Assembly (NCBI GenBank): GCA_002497765.1
Contig: DAET01000046.1
Span: 82,429 to 146,428, forward strand
From: Euryarchaeota archaeon UBA486
GTDB taxonomy: Archaea; Thermoplasmatota; Poseidoniia; Poseidoniales; Poseidoniaceae
Length of the DNA: 64,000 nucleotides
Direction of reading: 5' to 3'
Shown here: positions 26,483 through 34,694 of the stretch, one piece after another
How positions within the stretch are numbered: position 1 is the first letter of the stretch
Layout of the letters: each line of letters opens with the position of its first letter
Translations under genes and position numbers: made by a program
Notes under the pieces: model-generated
What the model saw: the letters and a program-made list of their open reading frames with translations, nothing else
Databases searched by the model: none
Told to the model about the DNA's origin: nothing

Positions 26483-27132
26483 TGAGCATCAACGGCTCGG
26501 TTCAGCAACGTGAAGATACGCTCAACATCGCTGTCAACACGGGTGGGGTCAACCACCGGCCAGTTCGCAATTTTCGCACGCTCGATGAGCCCTTCTTGAA
26601 TGGCACGAATGCGGGCGAAGCTGGCAAGATAGCGGTCGGACCGACGGTAGGAATGAGCGTCTCTCGACTTCAGCATGTCTTGGTGAGCCCGCTCCTCATC
26701 CACCACCATCACCACGCCCAAGGCCACACCCCCGGCGTCTTCCCACGCCTTGAGCAGGCGTGCGCTCGGAACGATGTGAACGCCTTCGAGCAGGAGGTCG
26801 ATGCCTTCCCTTCGAGCCCGTTCAACGGTGGCCGTGATGCCCGCTTCAACGGCCAGGCAGGTTTCGTTCCAATCCAGCACGGGCTCGCCGCTGCTTCCTC
26901 TCGAAAAGGACGAGCGGTGGAGCGCTTCTCGTTGCTGCCCCTCATCTGCCGCCCGCATGATTTCGCGAATGGCGTCGGTCGACATGACCCGGGTGAACCC
27001 GGCTCGGTTGGCGACGCCGACGGCTGCCGTTGATTTTCCAACCCCGGTGGCACCGGCGATGATGAGCAACCTCGGCGGTCGCGATGAGAGGGTTTGCGCT
27101 GTTTGTTGCGCCATCCCTACCCGCTGGGCCAT
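26470..27132 (-). CDS. 2-phosphoglycerate kinase-like P-loop protein
   Basis: The product carries Walker A GATGVGKST and the MSTDAIREIMRA and LLLEGVHIVPS segments typical of archaeal 2-phosphoglycerate kinases. These convert 2-phosphoglycerate to 2,3-bisphosphoglycerate, in methanogens for cyclic 2,3-bisphosphoglycerate. No cyclase gene is nearby, so the product here could serve another purpose. The start is uncertain: ATG 27132 is used, with ATG 27159 or 27114 possible and no clear ribosome site for any. Its upstream end faces the aldehyde dehydrogenase gene. Confidence 0.78.
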   Translation of the reverse strand: MAQRVGMAQQTAQTLSSRPPRLLIIAGATGVGKSTAAVGVANRAGFTRVMSTDAIREIMRAADEGQQREALHRSSFSRGSSGEPVLDWNETCLAVEAGITATVERARREGIDLLLEGVHIVPSARLLKAWEDAGGVALGVVMVVDEERAHQDMLKSRDAHSYRRSDRYLASFARIRAIQEGLIERAKIANWPVVDPTRVDSDVERIFTLLNRAVDAHHEA

Positions 27133-27252
27133 GCGGTTGAGGTGAAGGGGCGAGCACATGAGGGTTCTGCCCAAGGATGCGTTCCCTTCCTTCATTTGGT
27201 GCCCGAGAAAACCCACCGATGGCCCTTTGAATTGGGTGGGCTTGGAAGATTC

Positions 27253-28689
27253 ATGGCCGATGAACAGATGTGGATTGCAGGCGCATGGTGTGGCGCCGAG
27301 AAGAAGGAAACCAGCGATGTCATCAACCCTGCGACCGGTGAAGTCATGGCCACCGTACCGAAGGCCACCGTGGGCGACGTTGACCGTTGCGTCGCTGCCT
27401 CACGAGACGCCCTGAACAACGCGGACTGGAAAGCCATGGATCCCGCTCAGCGTGGACGTATCCTCAACAAGATGGCAGCCGTCACCTACGCCAAAGCAAA
27501 GGAGCTCGCCGTCATTGAATCCTCGAACAACGGCAAGACGTTCAGGGAAGCCCTCTCTGAAATTCGCTATGGTGCATGGACGCTGGAGTATTTTGCCGGT
27601 CTCGCCGATAAGATCGAAGGCACCACGATCCCCGTTCCCGGTCCTCGTCTCAACTACACCCTCCGCCAACCGCTTGGGGTCACTGCCCACATCGTGCCGT
27701 GGAACTTCCCGCTCCAACTTGCGCTGCGCTCCATCGCCCCTGCCCTCGCCGCAGGGTGCACGGTCATCGCCAAGCCTGCATCATGGACGCCCCTGTCCCT
27801 GCTCGCCTGGGCAAGAGCCGTCGACGAGGCCGACACCGGGCTACCATCCGGTGTGCTGCAGGTCTTGACCGGATCGGGTGCGCTGGCCGGTGATGCCCTC
27901 GCTGGTCATGCCGGCGTGGACGGCGTGGTGTTGACCGGAGGTGTACCTACGGGTCAAGCCGTGATGGCCAAAGCCAGCGAGCAACTCACGCCCGTTACCC
28001 TCGAACTCGGTGGAAAGGGCGCCAACATCGTCTTCCCCGACGCCAACCTCCGCTACGCTGCGAAAGCCATCTGCTTTGGCATCTTCATGAACGCCGGCCA
28101 GATGTGCTGGGCGGGTTCTCGACTGCTCGTTCACGAGGACGTACACGACGACCTTGTGGAAGCCGTGTGCGCCGAGGTGGCCAAGTGGCCCGTTGGCCCG
28201 GGCATGGAAGAAGGTGTTCGGATGGGCAGTCTTGTCCACGAGCGTCATCGAGCTGAGGTGCTCGAGAAACTCGAGGCCGGCCTGAAGGAAGGCGGCAAGT
28301 TGGTGTTGGGTGGGCAGCCGCTCGACCGAGACGGGGCCTTCATGGAAGCAACGGTGGTCACCGGGGTGGACCGTTCTCACCTGCTGTTCCAAGACGAACT
28401 CTTCGGGCCCGTGCTGGCCGTCACCTCCTTTTCCACGGATGAGGAAGCCCTTGAATTGGCCAACGACACACCGTTTGGATTGCTCAACGGCGTCTGGACC
28501 AACAACCTCAGTCGAGCTCACAGTTTTGCTCGCGACCTTGAGTGCGGCATGGTTTCCATCAACGAATACCCCATCACCTTCCCGCAGACGGCCTTCACGG
28601 GTTGGAAGCATTCAGGCATCGGCGTGGAGCAAAGCCAAGATGCGCTTCGCTTCTACACGAAGGTCAAAAACGTGAACGTGAAGTTGTGA
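27253..28689 (+). CDS. NAD(P)-dependent aldehyde dehydrogenase
   Basis: This 478-residue ALDH-superfamily enzyme oxidises an aldehyde to an acid. The fold markers are VPWNFPLQLALRS, the catalytic Glu in LELGGKGANIVF and the catalytic Cys in NAGQMCWAGSR, with ELFGPVLAV near the end. The ATG at 27253 begins MADEQMWIAGAW, a normal family start, while the open frame extends further upstream. The PaaG-like crotonase gene begins 4 bp after the stop. With the BoxB-like enzyme further on, a semialdehyde dehydrogenase role (BoxD- or PaaZ-like) is worth considering, but betaine or other aldehydes are equally possible. Confidence 0.92.
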   Translation: MADEQMWIAGAWCGAEKKETSDVINPATGEVMATVPKATVGDVDRCVAASRDALNNADWKAMDPAQRGRILNKMAAVTYAKAKELAVIESSNNGKTFREALSEIRYGAWTLEYFAGLADKIEGTTIPVPGPRLNYTLRQPLGVTAHIVPWNFPLQLALRSIAPALAAGCTVIAKPASWTPLSLLAWARAVDEADTGLPSGVLQVLTGSGALAGDALAGHAGVDGVVLTGGVPTGQAVMAKASEQLTPVTLELGGKGANIVFPDANLRYAAKAICFGIFMNAGQMCWAGSRLLVHEDVHDDLVEAVCAEVAKWPVGPGMEEGVRMGSLVHERHRAEVLEKLEAGLKEGGKLVLGGQPLDRDGAFMEATVVTGVDRSHLLFQDELFGPVLAVTSFSTDEEALELANDTPFGLLNGVWTNNLSRAHSFARDLECGMVSINEYPITFPQTAFTGWKHSGIGVEQSQDALRFYTKVKNVNVKL

Positions 28690-28693
28690 GTGG

Positions 28694-29479
28694 ATGTCCA
28701 TGGCGGTTGAAGTTGACCAACAAGGCGCTGTTCGGATCATTAAGATGGCGGGGCAGGCCTCGACGCAGTCGTTTTCGATGGCGTTTTTGCCCACGATTGC
28801 CGAGGCGATTGATGCGGGCCTGAAAGACAACGCCACGAAATCCATTGTGCTGACGGGCGACGGTCGTTTCTTTTCCGCTGGGGCTGACATCAACGCCTTT
28901 CAAGAAGCGATTGACAACAACTCGGCTCCTGAACTCATCCGCAACCTGACCGGTGTTCTCCACCCGCTGCTGACCCGCATCCGTACCTCCTCAACCATTG
29001 TCGTGGCGGCCCTCAACGGTGTGTCGGCCGGCGGCGGCTTGGGTTTGGCCTTGGCGTGCGATGCTCGAGTTGGAACGCCTGATGCTCGTATGGCGGCGTC
29101 CTACGCCGGCATGGGGCTCTCCCCGGACGGCGGGACGACCTGGCTTTTGCCGCGCCTGGTTGGCGAACAACGAGCACGACGATTCTTCATGAGCAATGAA
29201 ATTTGGACGGGCGAGGAAGCTCATGAATACGGTGCGATTGACGTGCTGGTGGACCCTGCATCCTTGCTTGAGACAGCCACAGGCTTGGCCAAGATGTGGT
29301 CGTCATGGGGCCCCCACACCAAGGAGGCGACCAAGCACCTCCTTCATGTTCAAACCGACAACGATTTCTCAACGCACCTCGACCACGAACGGACGCTCAT
29401 CGAAGCGGCCGGTACCACCGAGGCGTTCAAAGAAGGCGTGGCCGCGTTCCTTGAGAAGCGCCGCCCATCCTTTGATTGA
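28694..29479 (+). CDS. Crotonase-family enoyl-CoA isomerase, PaaG-like
   Basis: In this 261-residue crotonase the first hydratase Glu is replaced by Gly (G117 in GGGLGLALACD), while Asp 145 occupies the second active-site region (MGLSPDGGTTW). This is the arrangement of PaaG-type isomerases, including the ring 1,2-epoxyphenylacetyl-CoA isomerase, and of some dienoyl-CoA isomerases. The oxyanion segment FFSAGADINAF is intact. It is directly downstream (4 bp) of an aldehyde dehydrogenase and close to a BoxB-like oxygenase operon, which supports aromatic or unsaturated acyl-CoA degradation. Confidence 0.87.
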   Translation: MSMAVEVDQQGAVRIIKMAGQASTQSFSMAFLPTIAEAIDAGLKDNATKSIVLTGDGRFFSAGADINAFQEAIDNNSAPELIRNLTGVLHPLLTRIRTSSTIVVAALNGVSAGGGLGLALACDARVGTPDARMAASYAGMGLSPDGGTTWLLPRLVGEQRARRFFMSNEIWTGEEAHEYGAIDVLVDPASLLETATGLAKMWSSWGPHTKEATKHLLHVQTDNDFSTHLDHERTLIEAAGTTEAFKEGVAAFLEKRRPSFD

Positions 29480-29480
29480 A

Positions 29481-30404
29481 TCACTGGATTTGGAACTGGT
29501 ACTGCGTGGCGGGTTTCTTTCCGCCCAGGCGAGTCAGCCCGATGATGAGTGCGATGAGGCCACCGCATGCAGAGCAGCAACCCGCACCAATCGATGCGAC
29601 CGAAATGCCCGACTTCGTGAGCAACTCCTCAACGAATCCAGATTCGATGTACATGGCGTCAAGGTCAACCACGGACATGTTGATGCCAGCATCGTTGGAC
29701 ACCGTCAGGATTTCTCCCTCTACGCAATCGTGTTCTGCCTCCCCGACATCGTCTTGCATGGTGTAGCAAATTCGGGCGACAATGATGTGGTCTTCAATGT
29801 CAAAGTACGGCTCGTAGGCTTTGTTGTCGTCGCCTCGACCCATTGAGCAAGAAATTCTCGCTGTGCGATCGCTGACATCGTTGCCGTCTTCGTCGAGAAC
29901 GGAGAAACTCACATTCTCGCAGGCATCCACGATGTTGTTGTCGTTCTCATCGGCCTTGGGGTCGCCGGGAATCAGGAGGTACCAACCCTCCTCACCCATG
30001 CCATCTTCGTCGTCGTGGGTGAGTTCACCGCTGTCCCCGATTGAAGTGGTGTAGTCAACGGTGGAGAGTTTGTTGAAGGTGTCTTCAATCGAAGCGCCCA
30101 CGACTGCCCCGATGCCAAACCCAATGAGGCCGATGACCACCAAAACGGCGGCGATGATCATGGGGACTTTGGGCCCCTTTCCTTCATCCCCGATGGTGAT
30201 GTTCTGTGTCGCCATGCCTGGCTGATAGCCAGCAGCGACCATGTCCGGTGTGATTTGTTGTTGGAGAACGGGGCTTGGCCCTTCGATGTCCGCTGGAGTG
30301 GCGCCATCCGAAGGTTCGCCTGGCTCGCAATCCGGTTCATTTCCACCAGCATCCTTGGTGGCGCCCATGATGGCACCCCAAGGGGTAGGGTTGGTTTCGT
30401 CCAT
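29481..30404 (-). CDS. Two-helix membrane protein with acidic ectodomain, unknown
   Basis: The 307-residue protein has a Pro/acidic N-terminal region of about 80 residues and a helix (VPMIIAAVLVVIGLIGFGIGAVVG). An acidic domain with four to five cysteines follows (DACENVSFSV, ARISCSMGRG, ICYTMQ, HDCVEGE), then a second Cys-rich helix (VASIGAGCCSACGGLIALIIGL) and a short tail. The Cys pattern suggests an oxidised extracytoplasmic domain. It is the last gene on the minus strand below the 3-hydroxyacyl-CoA dehydrogenase (48 bp). I recognise no family. Confidence 0.75.
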   Translation of the reverse strand: MDETNPTPWGAIMGATKDAGGNEPDCEPGEPSDGATPADIEGPSPVLQQQITPDMVAAGYQPGMATQNITIGDEGKGPKVPMIIAAVLVVIGLIGFGIGAVVGASIEDTFNKLSTVDYTTSIGDSGELTHDDEDGMGEEGWYLLIPGDPKADENDNNIVDACENVSFSVLDEDGNDVSDRTARISCSMGRGDDNKAYEPYFDIEDHIIVARICYTMQDDVGEAEHDCVEGEILTVSNDAGINMSVVDLDAMYIESGFVEELLTKSGISVASIGAGCCSACGGLIALIIGLTRLGGKKPATQYQFQIQ

Positions 30405-30452
30405 GGAATTTCCACGCTCCCTTGCGCAATAAATCAGTGGGTGAGATGGGCC

Positions 30453-31337
30453 TCAATCGAGGCTGGTTTCCTCGGGCTGTCCGCTTGACCAATCGTAGAT
30501 ACCTTTTCCAGATTTCTTGCCGAGGCGGCCTTCGGCGACCAAGCGCTCAAGCAGTGGGTGAGGGGCGTAGGCATCGTCGTTGAACGAGCGCTGCAGGTTT
30601 CGCAAAATATCGCGTCGTACATCAAGCCCCACCAGATCGGTCAACGCCAGCGGGCCCATCGGGTGCTTGTAGCCCAGCACCATGGCGGTGTCAATGTCCT
30701 TGGCGCTGGCCACGCCGTCGGCCAGCATGCGGATGGCTTCGTTGCCGAGCACCACGCCCAAGCGGCTGGTGGCAAACCCGGGGACGTCCTTGACGAGAAT
30801 GGTGGTTTTGCCCATGGCTTCGCCGGCTGCTTGAGCGATGGCGATCGTCCCCTCGGCGGTCTGATCATGACGGACCAGTTCGAGCAATTTCATGATGGGA
30901 ACAGGATTGAAGAAATGCATGCCAATGACCTGCTCTGGCCGAGACGTAGCAGCGGCGATGTCGGCGATGCAAAGCGAGGAGGTGTTGGTACCGAGCACGG
31001 CGTGAGCAGGGGCAAGTTCGTCGAGTTGTGCGAAGATGCTGTGCTTCAAGTCAGGGATTTCTGGCACGGCCTCAATCACGAGGTCGGCCTGTCCGACCGC
31101 CGCAGCGAGGTCGCCAACAGCGGTCAAGTTGGCCGACCATGCGTCTCGCTGCTCAGGGGTGGTTTTGCCTCGAGCGATGCCCTTCTCCCAGAAGGCTGCG
31201 ATGCGCTCCATGCCACGTTCAAGCCCCTCGGGGAAGGCATCGTAGAGGTTGGTTTGCCAGCCGGCTTGGGCGCACACTTGAGCGATGCCGGCGCCCATCG
31301 TTCCAGCGCCCACCACGGCCACGCATTGAATGGTCAT
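30453..31337 (-). CDS. 3-hydroxyacyl-CoA dehydrogenase
   Basis: This NAD-dependent oxidation of 3-hydroxyacyl-CoA is a beta-oxidation step, or the equivalent PaaH step after ring opening. The Rossmann motif is VVGAGTMGAGIAQ at the N-terminus. The catalytic His is in IGMHFFNPVPIM, the Asn in NTSSL, and the C-terminal domain has KDVPGFATSR and PMGPLALTDLVGLD. The 294-residue length fits the single-function (PaaH2/FadB2) type. The start at ATG 31337 gives MTIQCVAVVG. It lies 22 bp below the EamA transporter in the oxygenase operon. Confidence 0.93.
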   Translation of the reverse strand: MTIQCVAVVGAGTMGAGIAQVCAQAGWQTNLYDAFPEGLERGMERIAAFWEKGIARGKTTPEQRDAWSANLTAVGDLAAAVGQADLVIEAVPEIPDLKHSIFAQLDELAPAHAVLGTNTSSLCIADIAAATSRPEQVIGMHFFNPVPIMKLLELVRHDQTAEGTIAIAQAAGEAMGKTTILVKDVPGFATSRLGVVLGNEAIRMLADGVASAKDIDTAMVLGYKHPMGPLALTDLVGLDVRRDILRNLQRSFNDDAYAPHPLLERLVAEGRLGKKSGKGIYDWSSGQPEETSLD

Positions 31338-31359
31338 GGTCCTCGCAAGGAGAGGCCCT

Positions 31360-32283
31360 TCATGATGCTTGCTCGTTGGTTCTCTGTTTCGATTGCGCCA
31401 AGGTGACGCCACCGACGATCAGCGCGAAGGCCACGACCAGCGAAGTTCCGAGTTGTTCGTCGAGAAGAAGCCACCCTCCGAGGATACCAAACGGTGGAAC
31501 GAGGTAGACGTAGAAGGCTGCTGGACCTGCACCGATGATGCGGATGCCGTCAGCGAACCAGACGTAGGACACAACCGTGGAAAAGACGGCGAGGAACACG
31601 ATGCCCACCCACGCCTCAGCACTCGGGAAGGTCCATGCTGCTCCCATCGCTTCAATCCCTGCCCATGGCGTGAGAATGAACAACCCAACAACGGAGGACC
31701 AGACCGTCAGGTGAAGCGGGCTCAGGGGTGCCAGCGCATCGTCCGGCGTATCGGTCATGACGCGTTTCATGACGATGGTTGACATGGCCCATGCAAAGGC
31801 AGAACCGGCGATGAAGGCGTTTCCAATCCATCGGTCCACCGCAGGAATGTCCGTGTTGGGCGAAGCAAAAAAGAGCACAGCAATCCCGGCTACGGCAAGG
31901 GCCAAGCCCCCAAGAAGCCGCCAAGTCATGCGTTCGTCGAGGAGCAGCACGGCAAGAAAAGCCGTGAAGAGCGGATTGAACGTGATCATCAGTGAGGCGT
32001 CACCAGCGGCCGTGTAACCCATGCCGAACATGAACAGCACCTGGTACATGAAGGTCGAAAACAAGCCGATGAGCGCCACCTGCTTCCACTGTGAGCGTGA
32101 GGGCATGATCCACTGTGATGACCACCTGAGGTAGGCCAGAAACAAGGCAACGACCATGACATAGCGAATCCATGCTGCGCCAATGGGCGGTAACTCCGTA
32201 GCGACCACACGGCCCGCAGGCCAACCAAAACCCCAGATGGCAGCGACGATGACCAATTTGGCATGAACTCCGGCGTTGTTCAT
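31360..32283 (-). CDS. EamA/DMT-superfamily transporter
   Basis: This 307-residue protein has ten predicted helices in two EamA repeats. Conserved parts are AAIWGFGWPAGRVV at the start and the PLFTAFLAVLLLDERMTWR and PPFGILGGWLLLDEQLG turns. Such proteins move small metabolites or amino acids across the membrane. Its start overlaps the preceding stop by 4 bp (ATGA), so it is coupled to the unknown 178-residue protein of the oxygenase operon. Uptake of an aromatic acid or release of an intermediate is inference only. Confidence 0.9.
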   Translation of the reverse strand: MNNAGVHAKLVIVAAIWGFGWPAGRVVATELPPIGAAWIRYVMVVALFLAYLRWSSQWIMPSRSQWKQVALIGLFSTFMYQVLFMFGMGYTAAGDASLMITFNPLFTAFLAVLLLDERMTWRLLGGLALAVAGIAVLFFASPNTDIPAVDRWIGNAFIAGSAFAWAMSTIVMKRVMTDTPDDALAPLSPLHLTVWSSVVGLFILTPWAGIEAMGAAWTFPSAEAWVGIVFLAVFSTVVSYVWFADGIRIIGAGPAAFYVYLVPPFGILGGWLLLDEQLGTSLVVAFALIVGGVTLAQSKQRTNEQAS

Positions 32284-32816
32284 TCAAATCGCTCCAGGCC
32301 CAACTGCAGCATCCGGGTTCGGGGAAGGCCGATTTCCGGAAGTCCTGCGGCTGGGGCGTGGAGCTTGAGGCCTTCAATCCTGTTCACGTAGAGGCCATAA
32401 CTGGCGATGTCGTCGGGTTTGTACGGGGTGTCAAGGCCCATCTTTTGCAGTGTTTGGCACGCTTTTTCGGAGTAGATGGGGAACAAGTTTGTGGAGAAGT
32501 GCATCCATTCAGATATTCGCTGTGCGTCAACGCCGTCGAGGGTCATGAGGTGCTCGAGCAACGAAACATCGGGGTAGTTGGTGGTTCGAAGCACCATCTC
32601 CACTTCATTCACGATGTCTTCGGGCCAAGCGAACGGAACACGTTCAGCCCACTGGTCTGCGATGCTGATGTGCTCGATGGATTGCTCGGCTTGGACGGCG
32701 TACAGTGATTCGATGTACGATCGGTCTTCGTAGGCGTCGGTGACAAGACCGGGAAGGTCCTCGAAGAAGCGTTCACACATCTCGGCGTCGACACCGTAGA
32801 GGGCGACGGGAATCAT
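32280..32816 (-). CDS. Conserved-looking protein of the oxygenase operon, unknown
   Basis: This 178-residue soluble protein has an acidic N-terminal half (MCERFFEDLPGLVTDAYEDR) and a helical core (SIEHISIADQWAERVPFAWP). A histidine-bearing stretch (LLEHLMTLDG, EWMHFSTNLFPIY) and a basic C-terminus follow. There is no signal peptide. It lies 18 bp after the BoxB-like oxygenase and overlaps the EamA start. The tight coupling suggests a partner protein or an enzyme of the same pathway. I recognise no family. The start is ATG 32816; TTG 32819 is adjacent. Confidence 0.72.
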   Translation of the reverse strand: MIPVALYGVDAEMCERFFEDLPGLVTDAYEDRSYIESLYAVQAEQSIEHISIADQWAERVPFAWPEDIVNEVEMVLRTTNYPDVSLLEHLMTLDGVDAQRISEWMHFSTNLFPIYSEKACQTLQKMGLDTPYKPDDIASYGLYVNRIEGLKLHAPAAGLPEIGLPRTRMLQLGLERFE

Positions 32817-32834
32817 CAACGATCACTCCGATGT

Positions 32835-33995
32835 TCAGGCACTTGCGCCAATGCCAGAGGCGATTTGGCGAGCGGTCATGGGCTTCTCAGCCACCCATTG
32901 TTGCTTGAAAAGTTCCTTGAGGTCTTCTTCGTCTTGGGCGGTGGGGAGGTGGGCGGCCATGTAGGCATCCCACTCGTCGTCGGAGCCTTCGAACAGGGTA
33001 CCTTCAACGGTGTAGCGCTGGCGCTTGAAGTGGCCGATTTCACGGTGGAAGTTCTCGTGTGGGACATAGAGGTCCGCAGCACCTTCGGGGAGGTAGCCGC
33101 AGAGTTTCCTGACCTCAGCCACGATCTCCTCGTGATAGTGCTGGCGGGCCTCTTCGTTCAGCGTCTCCTTGGACACTTCAACATCGCCTTCGAGCTTCTT
33201 GCGCTCATCCCAGCGTCCTTTGATGCCCCAGACGTAGGCCCAGTGGGCAGAAGAGGATTCGTCAACGCCGAACAGGTCGTGAGCGGTGGACACCCACTTG
33301 TTGATGTAGCGCTGAAGCATGTCCAAAGGAATCACGCCGGCCTTGATGATGCGGCGCAGACCGTTTGAACCGGTGCCCAAGTGGAAGGACTCTTCCTTGA
33401 GCATGGGGCCCATGCTGGCAGCGAGTGGCTTGAACGCCGAGGTGGAAAGCATGCCGAGTTGGAACTTGCCGTCACGGTCCACAAACATCGTGTAGCAGAA
33501 GAAGTCCAGCCAGTGGGGCATGGGGCGGTTGAACGCACCGAGGAGGCGGTCGCCGTCCTGAGCGTTGCGCTCGAGGAGTTTTTGCGCCTCGCGTCGACCT
33601 TGCTGACCGAAGTAGGTCATGAGAAGGTAGGCCATTTGCCATCCATGTCGCTGCTCCTCTGCCATGATGCGGGCCGCTGCGTAGCGGTCGTAGTCGGTTG
33701 GTGCGGTGGCGAGGAGGTGGCGCTGCTGCTCAACGGAGGCGAATTCGGTGTCGCCCTGAACGGTGATCATGCTCACGAGGGCGTCTCGCATGCTCTGGTG
33801 AGGGACTTGGAGAGATCGCTCCCACTTGGTTCGGCCGGCGTAATCACCAAACTCAATGACGTCGCCTGCACGCTCCCAGTCAAACTGGATGGACAGGTCA
33901 AAGTTGCCCATCCACTCGCGGTCGTAGCCGACGTTGTCTTGCCAAGTTTTGAAGTTCTCAATCCAGTCATCCCAAGTCTTCGGTAGGTTGTCCAT
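32835..33995 (-). CDS. BoxB/PaaA-like diiron oxygenase (aromatic acyl-CoA epoxidase family)
   Basis: The family adds one oxygen atom across the ring of benzoyl-CoA (BoxB) or phenylacetyl-CoA (PaaA) through a ferritin-fold diiron centre. The 386-residue protein shows two ExxH ligand pairs, E114-H117 in AEEQRHGWQMAYLL and E202-H205 in LKEESFHLGTG, with E84 and an Asp near 164-173 (WLDFFCYTMFVDRDGKF) as further ligand candidates. The EEQRHxWQM and FVDRDGKFQL stretches recall BoxB more than PaaA. It is shorter than BoxB (about 470). A TATA box lies about 27 bp before the ATG, implying a leaderless mRNA, and a palindromic operator sits just upstream. The true substrate is unproven. Confidence 0.85.
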   Translation of the reverse strand: MDNLPKTWDDWIENFKTWQDNVGYDREWMGNFDLSIQFDWERAGDVIEFGDYAGRTKWERSLQVPHQSMRDALVSMITVQGDTEFASVEQQRHLLATAPTDYDRYAAARIMAEEQRHGWQMAYLLMTYFGQQGRREAQKLLERNAQDGDRLLGAFNRPMPHWLDFFCYTMFVDRDGKFQLGMLSTSAFKPLAASMGPMLKEESFHLGTGSNGLRRIIKAGVIPLDMLQRYINKWVSTAHDLFGVDESSSAHWAYVWGIKGRWDERKKLEGDVEVSKETLNEEARQHYHEEIVAEVRKLCGYLPEGAADLYVPHENFHREIGHFKRQRYTVEGTLFEGSDDEWDAYMAAHLPTAQDEEDLKELFKQQWVAEKPMTARQIASGIGASA

Positions 33996-34017
33996 GCTCC
34001 AAGGTGGACGGGGACCT

Positions 34018-34026
34018 CCTTATACC
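34018..34026 (-). promoter_or_regulatory. TATA box of the oxygenase operon
   Basis: Read on the minus strand the site is GGTATAAGG, about 27 bp before the ATG at 33995. With standard archaeal spacing the transcript would begin at or within a few bases of the start codon, so translation is probably leaderless. Confidence 0.6.
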
Positions 34027-34031
34027 CTTTA

Positions 34032-34055
34032 CGAACATGTTCGTGCGAACATGTT
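34032..34055. promoter_or_regulatory. Tandem palindromic operator CGAACATGTT(CG)
   Basis: CGAACATGTTCG (34032-34043) is a perfect 12-bp palindrome. CGAACATGTT recurs at 34046-34055, 14 bp away, and runs into the stop codon of the HTH_10 gene. The pair lies directly upstream of the TATA box of the oxygenase gene, the usual place for an archaeal activator site, or for a repressor blocking TFB. The neighbouring HTH_10 protein is the natural candidate to bind it. Confidence 0.6.
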
Positions 34056-34677
34056 AGTCGCTTTGGCGACGAATCTCTTCGGTGAAGGCATGAAAGACGG
34101 CCGATTCAATGCGTTGGAGTTGATTTGAAAGCGTGGATTTGGCGACGTTGAGCAGGCCGGCAAGCTCGGTGAGGTTGATGCGGCGAGGCACGTCCCAGTA
34201 GCCTTCACGAGAGGCGACTTCGAAGACCTCTCGCTGGCGCGGCGTCAGCAGTCGAGCGCCCGTGCTTCGGGTCGAGAGAAGTCTGTGGGGGATCTCATCG
34301 CTTCTGAACCGGTTGATCAGAGCCCTCATGGTTTCTCGCGTACCCTCAACCGTCCATTCAACCCAACCGTCTCGAACTTCGAACGGTGTTCGCGGCACGA
34401 CGCCAAGGTCGACCAGCGGCCGGAGAAATCCGCCTCCTCCCGCAGAGATGTTGACTGAGAAACGGCCGTCTTCCGGCTCGCTGCATTCGTCGATGCCATC
34501 GTGGGCCAACACGGTGGCGTGGATGGCTTCGTTGCTCCAACAGCGAGCCGTACCGCGCCCCTTGCTGAGCGGCATGTGTTGTTCGATGCGAAGCGTTGCT
34601 GAAGGATGCTCACGAGTCACGTCGCCGGCCCAGTGGCCTTGAGGAAGGCGTACATCGATTCGCAGCTGTTGAGCCAT
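34054..34677 (-). CDS. HTH_10 (bacterio-opsin-activator type) transcription regulator
   Basis: This 207-residue protein has an N-terminal sensory-type domain without an obvious ligand motif. It ends in a clear HTH_10 helix-turn-helix: LTPRQREVFEVASREGYWDVPRR followed by NLTELAGLLNVAKSTLSNQLQRIE (a block near residues 142-190). Such regulators control single operons in haloarchaea and Thermoplasmatota. Its gene ends at the operator of the BoxB-like oxygenase operon on the same strand, which makes that operon its likely target. A GlpX gene lies downstream-to-upstream on the other side, 17 bp away. Confidence 0.9.
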   Translation of the reverse strand: MAQQLRIDVRLPQGHWAGDVTREHPSATLRIEQHMPLSKGRGTARCWSNEAIHATVLAHDGIDECSEPEDGRFSVNISAGGGGFLRPLVDLGVVPRTPFEVRDGWVEWTVEGTRETMRALINRFRSDEIPHRLLSTRSTGARLLTPRQREVFEVASREGYWDVPRRINLTELAGLLNVAKSTLSNQLQRIESAVFHAFTEEIRRQSD

Positions 34678-34694
34678 GGTTGCGCCTCGGTAGA

